NCBI GenBank assembly: GCA_003157595.1
Contig: PMKB01000282.1
Span: 1-19,930, forward strand
DNA length: 19,930 nucleotides
Direction: 5' to 3'
Source of the DNA: Solirubrobacterales bacterium
GTDB lineage: Bacteria; Actinomycetota; Thermoleophilia; Solirubrobacterales; Solirubrobacteraceae
Shown in pieces: positions 7,727-14,761 of this stretch. How positions within the stretch are numbered: the stretch's first letter is position 1; every line of letters starts with the position of its first letter. Position numbers and translations under genes: made by a program. The notes below the pieces were generated by a model. It saw only the letters and a list, made by a program, of their open reading frames with translations, was not told the origin of the DNA and did not search any database.

Positions 7727-8731
7727 TCATCGCCGCTTCGCGCGCGAGGGCGCGACGCGCGTTCCCTCCCCGTCGGCCTTGGGGAAGTTCGGCGGCCACG
7801 GTGCGTCGCCCAGGCCGGCGGCCTCGTCGCGGGCGGCCAGCTCAAGCAGGCTGTCGAGGGAGCCGGGGTGCTCGTCGATCGCCGCCGAGGGGTCGCCGCG
7901 CTCGCGCAGCCGCGCGGGCACGGTGTCGAGCCGCAGCTCTGCCGGCTCCACGTCGGGCAGCTCGGCCCAGCCGATCGGGCAGGACACGCGCGCATCGGCG
8001 ACCGCCCGAACCGAGTATGCGGAAGCGACAGTGCGGTCGCGTGCGTTCTGGTTGTAGTCGACGAACACGCCGACGCGCTCCTCCTTCCACCACTTGCTGG
8101 TGGCCCGTCCGGGCATCCGCCGCTCGACCTCGCGGGCCAAGGCGAGCGCTGCTCGGCGGACCTCCTGGAAGCCCCGCTGCGGATGGATGCGGACGTTGAC
8201 GTGGATGCCGCGGGAACCAGAGGTCTTCGGGAACCCGATCAGGCCGTGTTCCTCGAGCACCTCGCGGACGCACAGCGCCACCGCGCGCACCTCGTCGAAG
8301 GCAACCTCCGGCGTGGGGTCCAGGTCGACGCGCAGCTCGTCGGGGCGGTCGAGGTCCCGGCGGCGCACGGGCCACGGGTTCCAGTCGATCACGCCGAGGT
8401 TCACTCCCCACGCCAGGTGCGCGGCGTCGGACACGACCAGCTCGCGCGCCGAGCGACCGCTGGGGAAACGCACGGTGGCGGTGCTCAGCCACTCCGGCGC
8501 GTTGTCGGGCACACGCTTCTGGAAGAAGAACTCGCCGGCCACGCCGTCAACCCAACGTTTCATCGTCGTCGGGCGCTCGCGCAGGTGGCGGACCACCGCC
8601 TCCTCACACTCCAGGTAGTAGCGCACCAGGTCGAGCTTGGTAAATCCCGGCTGCGGGAAGAACAGCTTGGTGGGGTTCGAGATCCGCACCTCGCGGCCCG
8701 CAGCCTCGATCGTGATCGCCTCCGCCTTCAT
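7727..8731 (-). CDS. ligD: LigD-type DNA polymerase (NHEJ primase-polymerase domain protein)
   Basis: This is a stand-alone polymerase domain of the archaeo-eukaryotic primase family, corresponding to the POL domain of LigD. Such enzymes add nucleotides or ribonucleotides at broken ends during end joining. Key segments are RISNPTKLFFPQ.GFTK near the N-terminus, FFQKRVPDNAPEW, and the catalytic pair in ELRVDLDPTP (D136 and D138 from this start). Also visible are KTSGSRGIHV (nucleotide contact) and FVDYNQNARDRTVA with the third acidic residue D225. The C-terminal tail is basic. At 334 residues the length suits a single POL domain with no ligase or nuclease fused. I chose the ATG at 8731 because family homology begins just after it. 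The frame stays open to an ATG at 8800, but that extension runs into the divergent glycerate kinase gene. No clear Shine-Dalgarno sequence is visible. Confidence 0.9.
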   Translation of the reverse strand: MKAEAITIEAAGREVRISNPTKLFFPQPGFTKLDLVRYYLECEEAVVRHLRERPTTMKRWVDGVAGEFFFQKRVPDNAPEWLSTATVRFPSGRSARELVVSDAAHLAWGVNLGVIDWNPWPVRRRDLDRPDELRVDLDPTPEVAFDEVRAVALCVREVLEEHGLIGFPKTSGSRGIHVNVRIHPQRGFQEVRRAALALAREVERRMPGRATSKWWKEERVGVFVDYNQNARDRTVASAYSVRAVADARVSCPIGWAELPDVEPAELRLDTVPARLRERGDPSAAIDEHPGSLDSLLELAARDEAAGLGDAPWPPNFPKADGEGTRVAPSRAKRR

Positions 8732-8753
8732 CGACTTGAGAGAATGCCGCACG

Positions 8754-9734
8754 ATGGCCCGCAACGACCGGCCGATCCTGGTCGCTCCCGATTCTTTCAA
8801 GGGAACGCTTTCGGCTCACCAGGTCGCGCGGGCGATCGGCCGCGGGCTCGCCCGCGCCGGAATGCCAGTCGACCTCGCTCCCGTCGCGGACGGTGGTGAG
8901 GGAACGATGGAGGTCCTGCTCGAACGTTTGGGCGGCGAGATCGTGACCGTTGGCGCCAGCGATCCGCTGGGGCGCGAGCTGGCGGCGAGCTTCGCGCTAC
9001 TGGGCGACGGCCACACGGCGCTCGTCGAGGTCGCAGCGGCAAGCGGCCTGGCGCTGCTCGCACCGGCAGAGCGCGACGCCGAGGCTGCCTCGAGCGCGGG
9101 CACCGGCGAGCTGATCGTCGCTGCGGTTGCGCATGGCGCCGAGCACGTGCTGGTCGCTGCCGGCGGCAGCGCGAGCACCGACGGCGGCCGCGGTGCGCTC
9201 GAGGCGATCGCCGCGGCCGGAGGGCTGGGTGGCGCGCGGCTGACCGTGCTGTGCGACGTGCGCACGCCGTTCGAGCAGGCCGCAGCGATATTCGGCCCGC
9301 AGAAGGGCGCCGACGCCGGCGCCGTGGCGCGCCTGCAGCGCCGGCTGGACGCCCTCGCGCTGCCGCGCGGGGTGGCGATGACCGGCGCGGCCGGCGGGCT
9401 CGCGGGCGGGTTGTGGGCGGAGCTTGACGCCCGGCTGCTGGCGGGCGCGCCGTTCGTGCTCGATGCGCTGGATTTCGACCAGCGCATGCTCGCCAGTCGG
9501 GCGGTGATCGTCGGTGAAGGCCGGCTGGACGCGACCAGCCTCGAGGGCAAGATCGTCGCTGAGGTCGCGACCCGCGCACGCCAGCACGGAGTCCCCGCGC
9601 ACGCGGTCGTCGGCCGCTGTGCGCTGGAGCGCTTCGACGCGAGAATCCTCGACTTGCAGGAGATTCTCGAGGCCACCGACGAGCCGGCGATCGAGGATGC
9701 TGCCGCGGCGCTCGCCTGCGTCATCACAGCGTGA
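8754..9734 (+). CDS. glxK: Glycerate kinase (GlxK/GarK family)
   Basis: This cytosolic kinase phosphorylates D-glycerate; the GlxK/GarK family normally yields 2-phosphoglycerate. The family signature ILVAPDSFKGTLSA occurs at residues 8-21, followed by PVADGGEGTMEVL (about 43-55), AAGGSASTDGGRG, and VIVGEGRLDATSLEGK near the C-terminus. The length of 326 residues is slightly short for the family but complete at both ends. The ATG at 8754 is chosen because homology starts immediately after it; the frame is open back to 8637, but that extension covers the divergent polymerase gene. GAGAAT lies 8 nt upstream of the ATG (8740-8745). Its stop overlaps the GTG of gpsA, indicating coupled translation. 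The nearby 3-phosphoglycerate-using GpgS suggests a link with glycerate-based solutes. Confidence 0.93.
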   Translation: MARNDRPILVAPDSFKGTLSAHQVARAIGRGLARAGMPVDLAPVADGGEGTMEVLLERLGGEIVTVGASDPLGRELAASFALLGDGHTALVEVAAASGLALLAPAERDAEAASSAGTGELIVAAVAHGAEHVLVAAGGSASTDGGRGALEAIAAAGGLGGARLTVLCDVRTPFEQAAAIFGPQKGADAGAVARLQRRLDALALPRGVAMTGAAGGLAGGLWAELDARLLAGAPFVLDALDFDQRMLASRAVIVGEGRLDATSLEGKIVAEVATRARQHGVPAHAVVGRCALERFDARILDLQEILEATDEPAIEDAAAALACVITA

Positions 9735-10894
9735 CCGCTACGCTCGCATCAGTGAGCACCGAAATCGCCGCCGACGCGAGCACATCGGCCCGGCCCGCCG
9801 TGCTCAGCCGGGCGCAGGCCTCGCTGCCCGGCGGACGGCGCGCGACGGTGATCGGAGCCGGCTCGTTCGGCACCGCGATCGCGGTCCTGCTGGCGCGTGC
9901 CGGAGTCCGTACGACCCTGCAGACGCGCACCGAACAGCAGGCCGCGGAGCTGGCCGAGAGCCGTATCAACGAGAAGTACCTGCCCGGCGTCGAACTGCCC
10001 TCACAGCTGCGCATCGAGCCGGTCTCAAGCGGCGTATCACGAGCCGACTACGTCTTCCTGGCGGTGCCCTCGACGAGCCTCGCCGAGGCGATCGCGGCGC
10101 TCGAGAACGCCGGCCTCGGGCGTCGCAGCGCCGTCGTCTCGCTGTCCAAGGGGCTCGTCCCGCCGGACGGCGCGGCGCCAACGACCGCGCTGCGCGCCCG
10201 CTTCGGGGCGCACCGGGTCGCCTGCATCGGCGGGCCGGCACATGCTCAGGAGATGGTGCACGCGGGCGCCGGCCTGGTCGCCGCGGCCTTCGACGAAGGA
10301 CTCGCCGAGGGGCTTGCCGCGATCTTCAACCGCGCGGGCGTCGTCTGCGAGCTGGCCAACGACCCGGTCGGCGTCGAGCTCGCCGGCGTCGCCAAGAACG
10401 CCGCGGCGCTTGCGGCCGGGGCCACCGAGGCTCAGGGCCTCAACGCGGCGGGCGCGGCCGCCGGGCACATCTTCGCCGAGGCCTGGCGTCTTGCCGAAGC
10501 CGCGGGTGCACGCCCGGAGTCCTTCATCGGGCTGGCCGGGGCCGGCGACCTCGTCGCCACCGCGCTCGCGCCGATGAGCCGCAACCGCCGTGCCGGCGAG
10601 CTGCTCGCCCAGGGCGTTCCGGCGGCCGAGATACAGCAGACTGTGTCGCAGGCGGTAGAGGCGCTCCAATCGGTGCCGCTGCTCGCCCATTCGATCGAGC
10701 GCGCCGGCCTGCCCGCGCCGGTCACCGGCGGTCTGGCGCGGCTGATCGACGGCGAGCTACCGCTCGCCGAATGGGTGGCGCTGGTGCGTGCGACGGTACC
10801 GCCTCGCGCCCGCTGGCGGCGCTCGCGGGGCTTCTGGCAGCGGCTGCGCGAGCGGCTCACGCGCTGGCGCCGCGACGCTCCGCCAGAGTTGTGA
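9731..10894 (+). CDS. gpsA: Glycerol-3-phosphate dehydrogenase [NAD(P)+]
   Basis: GpsA reduces dihydroxyacetone phosphate to sn-glycerol 3-phosphate for phospholipid synthesis. The Rossmann motif is VIGAGSFGTA (GxGxxG, G42-G47). Further family segments are RINEKYLPGVELP (about 78-90), SLSKGL (K140), CIGGPAHAQEM, GVAKNAAALAAG with the catalytic Lys222, and GLAGAGDL...PMSRNRRAGELL with R286. The protein is 387 residues, longer than the usual ~330. The excess is an Ala-rich N-terminus of about 37 residues and a very basic C-terminal tail (about 358-381). The GTG at 9731 overlaps the glxK stop (GTGA); an in-frame GTG at 9752 is an alternative start. The last 38 bp overlap the 3' end of the convergent HAD phosphatase gene. 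Confidence 0.95.
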   Translation: MTATLASVSTEIAADASTSARPAVLSRAQASLPGGRRATVIGAGSFGTAIAVLLARAGVRTTLQTRTEQQAAELAESRINEKYLPGVELPSQLRIEPVSSGVSRADYVFLAVPSTSLAEAIAALENAGLGRRSAVVSLSKGLVPPDGAAPTTALRARFGAHRVACIGGPAHAQEMVHAGAGLVAAAFDEGLAEGLAAIFNRAGVVCELANDPVGVELAGVAKNAAALAAGATEAQGLNAAGAAAGHIFAEAWRLAEAAGARPESFIGLAGAGDLVATALAPMSRNRRAGELLAQGVPAAEIQQTVSQAVEALQSVPLLAHSIERAGLPAPVTGGLARLIDGELPLAEWVALVRATVPPRARWRRSRGFWQRLRERLTRWRRDAPPEL

Positions 10895-11669
10895 TCACCG
10901 CCTCGTAGACACCCTCGCCGTGCCCGGCGGCGGTGACGCGCACGTTGGGGTGGCCGGCCACCGCCTCGCGCATCGCCGGATCGCGCTCGAGCGCGTTGGC
11001 GACCAGCCAGAAGGTGTGCACGACCGCGGCAACGGCGAGGTCCTCGCGCGAATCGCCGACCGCAAACGTATCGGCGCGCGACAGGCCGCGGGCACGCTGG
11101 TGTCGGGCCACGGCCGCGGACTTCGATCCGCCGGCCGGGATCAGGTGGTACGCGCGCAAGCGTTGCTGCGCGCCGGCGGCGCTCACGCCGCCGTTGTCGA
11201 CGAGCCGCAGATTGCCGTGACCATGCTCACGCAGCACCGCGTCCGCCTCGGACACATCGACCAGCCCGCGAAAGAGGTGCGAGATCTCGCGCCCGCGATG
11301 CCATGGGTCGTGGTACTCGAGGCGGTCGGCGAAGTGCGCGAGCAACAGCGCAGGCGCCCCGGAGTCCTCGATCTGCTCGTGCACGCTGCGCTCGCCCGCC
11401 ACCAGCTCGGTCAGCCACAGCTGCTCGCCGTCGAGCTCGAGCACGCAGCCGGCCTCGTAGATGAACGCGCTCTGACCGAGCAGCCGCGCGTCCTCGGCGA
11501 CCTGGCCGCGACGGCGTCCGCTCATCAACACCACCTCGACGGAGGCTCGCAGGCACGCCTCGATCGCTCGCACGCCCAGCAGCGAGACGGCTCCCTCGCC
11601 GTCGTGCATCAGCGATGCCCCGGCGCCGAGCAGCGTGCCATCGAGATCGAGGTAAAGGGCTCCGCTCAC
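10857..11669 (-). CDS. HAD-IIB family phosphatase, probable glucosyl/mannosyl-3-phosphoglycerate phosphatase
   Basis: This is a 270-residue HAD phosphatase of the C2-cap (Cof/MPGP) type. Motif I is LYLDLDGTLL (D8, D10), motif II is LMSGR (S50), motif III is GGSKSAAV (K183), and motif IV is GDSREDL (D206, D210). The cap includes REISHLFRGLVD. Its ATG overlaps the stop of the GT81 glycosyltransferase gene by ATGA, so the two are co-translated. HAD phosphatases paired with GpgS or MpgS are known to dephosphorylate glucosyl- or mannosyl-3-phosphoglycerate (for example in Persephonella), giving the free glycoside. That role is inferred here from the pairing. Mycobacterial GpgP belongs to a different family, the histidine phosphatases. 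The 3' end overlaps gpsA by 38 bp. Confidence 0.85.
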   Translation of the reverse strand: MSGALYLDLDGTLLGAGASLMHDGEGAVSLLGVRAIEACLRASVEVVLMSGRRRGQVAEDARLLGQSAFIYEAGCVLELDGEQLWLTELVAGERSVHEQIEDSGAPALLLAHFADRLEYHDPWHRGREISHLFRGLVDVSEADAVLREHGHGNLRLVDNGGVSAAGAQQRLRAYHLIPAGGSKSAAVARHQRARGLSRADTFAVGDSREDLAVAAVVHTFWLVANALERDPAMREAVAGHPNVRVTAAGHGEGVYEAVITTLAERRGASA

Positions 11670-12571
11670 CGCGCGCCGGCCATCGGCGGGCGCTCGGACG
11701 ACGGCGGCTGGGGCGCGCGATCGTCGCCGAGCAGCGGCGCGGGGTCAAGCTCGAGCAGGCGTCCGTCGCGTTCAAGGCGCAGCGCGATCTGCGCCAGCAC
11801 CGAATAGGCCATTCCGGTCAGCTCGAGCAGCGGCTTGTGGCTGTTGTGGTGGGTGTCGAGGTCGACCTGCGCCATCCCGTCGAGGCCGACCTGCTCGAGC
11901 ACGTCGAACAGCATCGCGATCTCGACGCCGTAGCCGGTCGCGAACGGCAGCCGCTGCAGCAGCGAGCGTCGCGCCGCGATCTCCCCCGCCAGCGGCTGGC
12001 TGATACCGGCGAGCGCCGGGTAGAAGATGGCGAGCGCGGGACGCGCCAGCAGATGGTTCACGCGGCCGCCGCCGTCGGCGAGCAGGAGCTCGCCCTGGCG
12101 GAACGGGCGCCGGTAGTAGGCCTTGACGAACTCGATCTCGTCGAATTCGATCAGCGGGCCGAGCAGGCCGATGGCGTAGTGGGCGGGAAACTCGAGCACG
12201 TCGGCGTCCAGGAAGCACACGAGATCGCCGTCCAGCACGCTGAGCGAGCGCCACATCGCGTCCCCCTTGCCCGCCACCGGACCGGAGGCGGGCATCAGCG
12301 CGGACTCGGAGAAGACGGACGCACCGGCGTCAGCGGCAATCGCGGCGGTGCCGTCGCTCGATCCGCCGTCGATCACGACGAGCTGGTCGATCGCTCCGCG
12401 CTCACGCAGGCCGGCGAGCAGCTCGACGATCGGACCGATCGTCGCCGCGCAATCGCGCGCCGGCAGACACACGGACGCGGTGCACTCGCGTGCTACGAGC
12501 GCAGCCTCGTCGTAGCGGGAATGGTGGAAGCTGCGAGCTTGCCGCCAGTGTTCCGGGGAGTCGAACGGCAT
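11666..12571 (-). CDS. gpgS: Glucosyl-3-phosphoglycerate synthase (GT81 family)
   Basis: This retaining GT-A glycosyltransferase transfers a sugar, usually glucose, from a nucleotide sugar to 3-phosphoglycerate. The resulting glucosyl-3-phosphoglycerate is the precursor of glucosylglycerate and, in mycobacteria, of methylglucose lipopolysaccharide. Family landmarks are SVCLPARDCAATIG (about 33-46), VVIDGGSSDGT (about 65-75), PVAGKGDAMWRSL (about 98-110) and the DxD motif as FLDADV (D122, D124). Others are FVKAYYRRP, GGGRVNHLLARP (about 167-178), SQPLAGE (about 191-197) and TGYGVEIAMLFD (about 212-223). At 301 residues it is a little shorter than the mycobacterial enzyme. The Rubrobacter member of this family is reported to use GDP-mannose, so mannosyl-3-phosphoglycerate synthase activity is a real alternative. 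The start is ATG 12571; CATAGT lies 8 nt upstream, and AGGGG immediately before the ATG could also be a close Shine-Dalgarno sequence. Confidence 0.9.
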   Translation of the reverse strand: MPFDSPEHWRQARSFHHSRYDEAALVARECTASVCLPARDCAATIGPIVELLAGLRERGAIDQLVVIDGGSSDGTAAIAADAGASVFSESALMPASGPVAGKGDAMWRSLSVLDGDLVCFLDADVLEFPAHYAIGLLGPLIEFDEIEFVKAYYRRPFRQGELLLADGGGRVNHLLARPALAIFYPALAGISQPLAGEIAARRSLLQRLPFATGYGVEIAMLFDVLEQVGLDGMAQVDLDTHHNSHKPLLELTGMAYSVLAQIALRLERDGRLLELDPAPLLGDDRAPQPPSSERPPMAGAR

Positions 12572-12579
12572 CCGCCCCT

Positions 12580-12585
12580 ACTATG
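12580..12585 (-). promoter_or_regulatory. Candidate -10 element (CATAGT) for gpgS and the HAD phosphatase
   Basis: CATAGT on the minus strand ends exactly 8 nt before the gpgS ATG, the same geometry as upstream of the regulator and ligase genes. No good -35 is seen 17 bp upstream. A leaderless or near-leaderless transcript is inferred. The remaining ~120 bp to the upstream gene show no other feature except the hairpin at 12692-12705. Confidence 0.35.
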
Positions 12586-12691
12586 GCAAGGCGTGTGCAG
12601 GGCGGCGGCGATGATGCGTGGCGCCGCGGAATTGCTCGAGTGGCTGGTGGAGTCGCGGCGGGGAGTTCTGAGTAGCGGATCGCGCTGGCCA

Positions 12692-12705
12692 CGAGCGTTC
12701 GCTCG
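12692..12705 (-). terminator. Small perfect inverted repeat just after the Gfo/Idh/MocA stop
   Basis: The minus strand reads CGAGCG-AA-CGCTCG, beginning 6 nt after the TGA of the oxidoreductase gene. It could form a five- to six-pair GC-rich hairpin. There is no U-tract, so it is at best a weak intrinsic terminator or an mRNA 3'-end stabiliser. Confidence 0.3.
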
Positions 12706-12711
12706 AACTTC

Positions 12712-13851
12712 TCAGCCGGCGGTGCGCGAGATGTTTATCGCTGCGGCGTCCTCGCCCAGCCGCGAAAGCTCGTTGATCCCCGACACGCGGTCCAGTGACC
12801 TGCGATCGGGCACCCGGCGGCGTTCCCCGTCCGGCGCGATAACCTGCACCGGCGCGCCGTTGTGAACGAGCGAAAGCTCCGCTGCCTCCACCATCCGCAC
12901 GATGTCGAGGCCCAGGTGCATGTGCGAGCGCGGCTGTGCTCCGGTGCGAATCGATGCGACGAAATCCGCCAACTCGAGCCGCAACGGCTCCTCCGCGTCG
13001 AGGTGTGGAGAGAGCACGTCGCCGAGTCGGTACGTCATTCGATGCTCGCCGAAGTTGTGCGGTTCGACCAGCTCAGCGCCCCGATCGAAGATCCGAACCT
13101 GCTCGCTGCTGGTGTCGTCGTAGACCACCATCGCTTTGCTTCCGGCAAGCACGGTTCGGCGGAGCTTCGTCGGCGCCAGCCACGATAGCTCGACGCGCGC
13201 AAGCGTCCCCAGGGTCGCGTATCCGAGATCGATGAACGCGACATCCCACAGTCCCGGGACGACGGAGTCGCGAGCAATCGACCGCGCGAACGTCGGCAGA
13301 CCGAACCAGTAGTGCAGGATCGAGAAGTCGTGCGGCGCGAGGTCCTGGATCACGCTCGAGTCGCTGCGATGGATCCCCAGGTTGACGCGTGTCGAGGTGA
13401 CGAAGTAGATGTCGCCGAGGACCCCGTCGTCAAGCAGCTTCTTGATCGCCACGACCGCCGGTGAATAGAGGAAGACGTGACCCGGCATCAGGATCACGCC
13501 GCGCTCCACCGAACAGCTGATCAGGTCCCGGCAGTCCTCGCTGGTGTTGGCGATCGGCTTCTCGACGAACACGTGCTTGCCTGCTCGCATGCAGCGCTGG
13601 GCGATCTCGTGGTGGGTTTGAACCGGCGTGGCGACCAGGACGGCGTCGATCGAGTCGTCCCCGAGCACATCTTCGAGTCGCTGCGTCAGACGAACGTACG
13701 GGTGTCGGCGACCCTGGGCGGCCAGCGCCTGCGCCGAGATGTCACAGACGACGGTCACTTCGGCATCCTCGAGGTCCGCAGCGGCGCGCAGCAGATTCGG
13801 ACCCCAGTACCCCACTCCGACCAGCGCCAGCTCAAGCGGCGATCCAGTCAT
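12712..13851 (-). CDS. Gfo/Idh/MocA family NAD(P)-dependent oxidoreductase (sugar dehydrogenase-like)
   Basis: This 379-residue Rossmann-fold dehydrogenase has the nucleotide-binding motif LALVGVGYWGPN (G12, G14, G17). It also has VLVATPVQTHHEIA (about 71-84), the family hallmark FVEKPI with Lys98, and the catalytic-region motif DLAPHDFSIL (His174). Members close in layout act on nucleotide sugars in surface-glycan clusters (for example WbpB/WlbA-type oxidation of UDP-amino-sugars, followed by a DegT-type aminotransferase). The DegT fragment just upstream on the same strand supports such a past role. The substrate is not determinable. A GGAG lies 6 nt before the ATG, inside a small inverted repeat (13858-13872, CTCCG/CGGAG) that could partly hide the ribosome-binding site. 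Confidence 0.9.
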   Translation of the reverse strand: MTGSPLELALVGVGYWGPNLLRAAADLEDAEVTVVCDISAQALAAQGRRHPYVRLTQRLEDVLGDDSIDAVLVATPVQTHHEIAQRCMRAGKHVFVEKPIANTSEDCRDLISCSVERGVILMPGHVFLYSPAVVAIKKLLDDGVLGDIYFVTSTRVNLGIHRSDSSVIQDLAPHDFSILHYWFGLPTFARSIARDSVVPGLWDVAFIDLGYATLGTLARVELSWLAPTKLRRTVLAGSKAMVVYDDTSSEQVRIFDRGAELVEPHNFGEHRMTYRLGDVLSPHLDAEEPLRLELADFVASIRTGAQPRSHMHLGLDIVRMVEAAELSLVHNGAPVQVIAPDGERRRVPDRRSLDRVSGINELSRLGEDAAAINISRTAG

Positions 13852-13948
13852 CGACGGCTCCGTTCGGCGGAGCGGTGCCGTGCAAAGCGCGCGTGCGCAC
13901 CGGCGATCGGTGCCTCGGGGGCAGCGCTCGCGGCTCTCTCGTGAGCGC

Positions 13949-14140
13949 TCACTCGGGCGCGCGATCCGCCGCGTCGAACGGGCCGAGCACGAACTCGGCC
14001 GAGCCGAACAGGCGATCGAACACCGCGGCCGCCTCCGAGCGCACGGAGGTCAGTCCGCGCGACAAGTCAAAGAGGGGCACCTCGACCGCAGGCTCGGCCG
14101 CGACCTGCGTCCGGGCGGAGAACAACCAGGCTCGCGTCAT
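13949..14140 (-). pseudogene. N-terminal remnant of a DegT/DnrJ/EryC1/StrS sugar aminotransferase
   Basis: Only about 63 residues are encoded from the ATG at 14140. The segment VPLFDLSRGLTSVRSEAAAV..LFGSAEFVLGP matches the conserved start of DegT-family aminotransferases (VPLxDL...I..A...V..SG.FILGP). These are PLP enzymes that aminate keto-sugars of nucleotide-linked glycans. The homology ends after VLGP, the frame stops at 13949, and no downstream part (substrate loop, PLP Lys) is found in any frame in the 97 bp before the oxidoreductase gene. It is therefore a truncated, surely inactive remnant. The frame is open upstream to 14266, but that extension looks unlike protein. A 12-bp palindrome, GTGAGCGCTCAC (13941-13952), sits over the stop codon. 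Confidence 0.6.
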
Positions 14141-14761
14141 CGAAGGCCGAGCGGCCGCGAGCGGCGTTTGCCGTCCAGCAAAACGCGTGCGCGATCCGGC
14201 ATCGAATCGTAAATTCATCCCTCTCGGCTTCCTAGGTTGATTCATACACAGCACACCGCAACCCACCCGGTGAGATTTCTCCGGACGAGCGCTGCGTAGG
14301 CACCGCGAAGTTCAGTTTGACGCCTCTGTTGCGCTCGCGGTGCGGCATGCCGCAAATTGGGTAAACGACGATAATGGGACCCACTCAGAGGACAGCTCAG
14401 GGCCACCCGGCTGGTGGCACTGGCCCCCCCTGTCGGGCAGGGAGGCCCAGTGATCGATGCCACCGGCGACCCGGACGCAGCCGCCATGACGACGCGTGCC
14501 CTAGCTCGCGTCGGGCTCGGGGTTGAGGCGAGCCCGCATCGCGCTCAGCGCGCCTCCCCAGGTGCGGCTACAGCGCGCGTGGTGCGCGGCAGCTCCCGTT
14601 ATCGTCCGCCTCCGCGTCGGCGCCCCGCGCGTGCGTTTGCAGGTGTCGCTTGTGACAGCCCTCGCACGGCGTCGCTGCGACCCTCAACAGCGCTCGCGTG
14701 CTCGCCGCCGCGAGTTGAGGGATCTGAGCATCACGTTGCCGGCCTGCTGATGGTGCGGGGC
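14141..14761. other. Intergenic stretch of about 620 bp with no convincing gene
   Basis: Open frames on both strands here have no recognisable domain and look like chance frames in GC-rich DNA. The segment 14205-14380 is noticeably more AT-rich than its surroundings and contains a perfect 14-bp palindrome (14341-14354). A set of overlapping short inverted repeats lies at 14400-14426 (GGGCCA/TGGCCC enclosing CCACC/GGTGG). It may hold decayed coding sequence between the DegT remnant and the acyltransferase pseudogene, but no residual homology is visible to me. Confidence 0.5.
14341..14354. repeat. Perfect 14-bp palindrome
   Basis: TGCGGCATGCCGCA equals its own reverse complement. It lies beside the AT-rich run at 14355-14375 in a gene-free stretch. 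It could be an operator half-site pair or a hairpin; no regulator can be assigned. Confidence 0.4.

Noticed and set aside
8637..8753. N-terminal extension of glycerate kinase back to 8637
   Set aside because: The extra 39 residues overlap the divergent polymerase N-terminus and are unlike the family. Homology begins at ATG 8754.
8732..8800. N-terminal extension of the polymerase to ATG 8800
   Set aside because: It overlaps the start of glycerate kinase and adds residues not seen in the family. ATG 8731 fits the homology start.
7868..8899. 343-codon plus-strand frame opposite the LigD-type polymerase
   Set aside because: It is antisense to a gene with clear catalytic motifs and has no homology of its own.
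13875..14240. 121-codon plus-strand frame opposite the DegT remnant
   Set aside because: Composition and lack of homology indicate a shadow; the minus strand carries the recognisable DegT motif.
14400..14426. Overlapping short inverted repeats as a terminator
   Set aside because: Stems are only 5-6 bp, there is no T-run, and no gene ends nearby on either strand, so I mention them only in the gap description.
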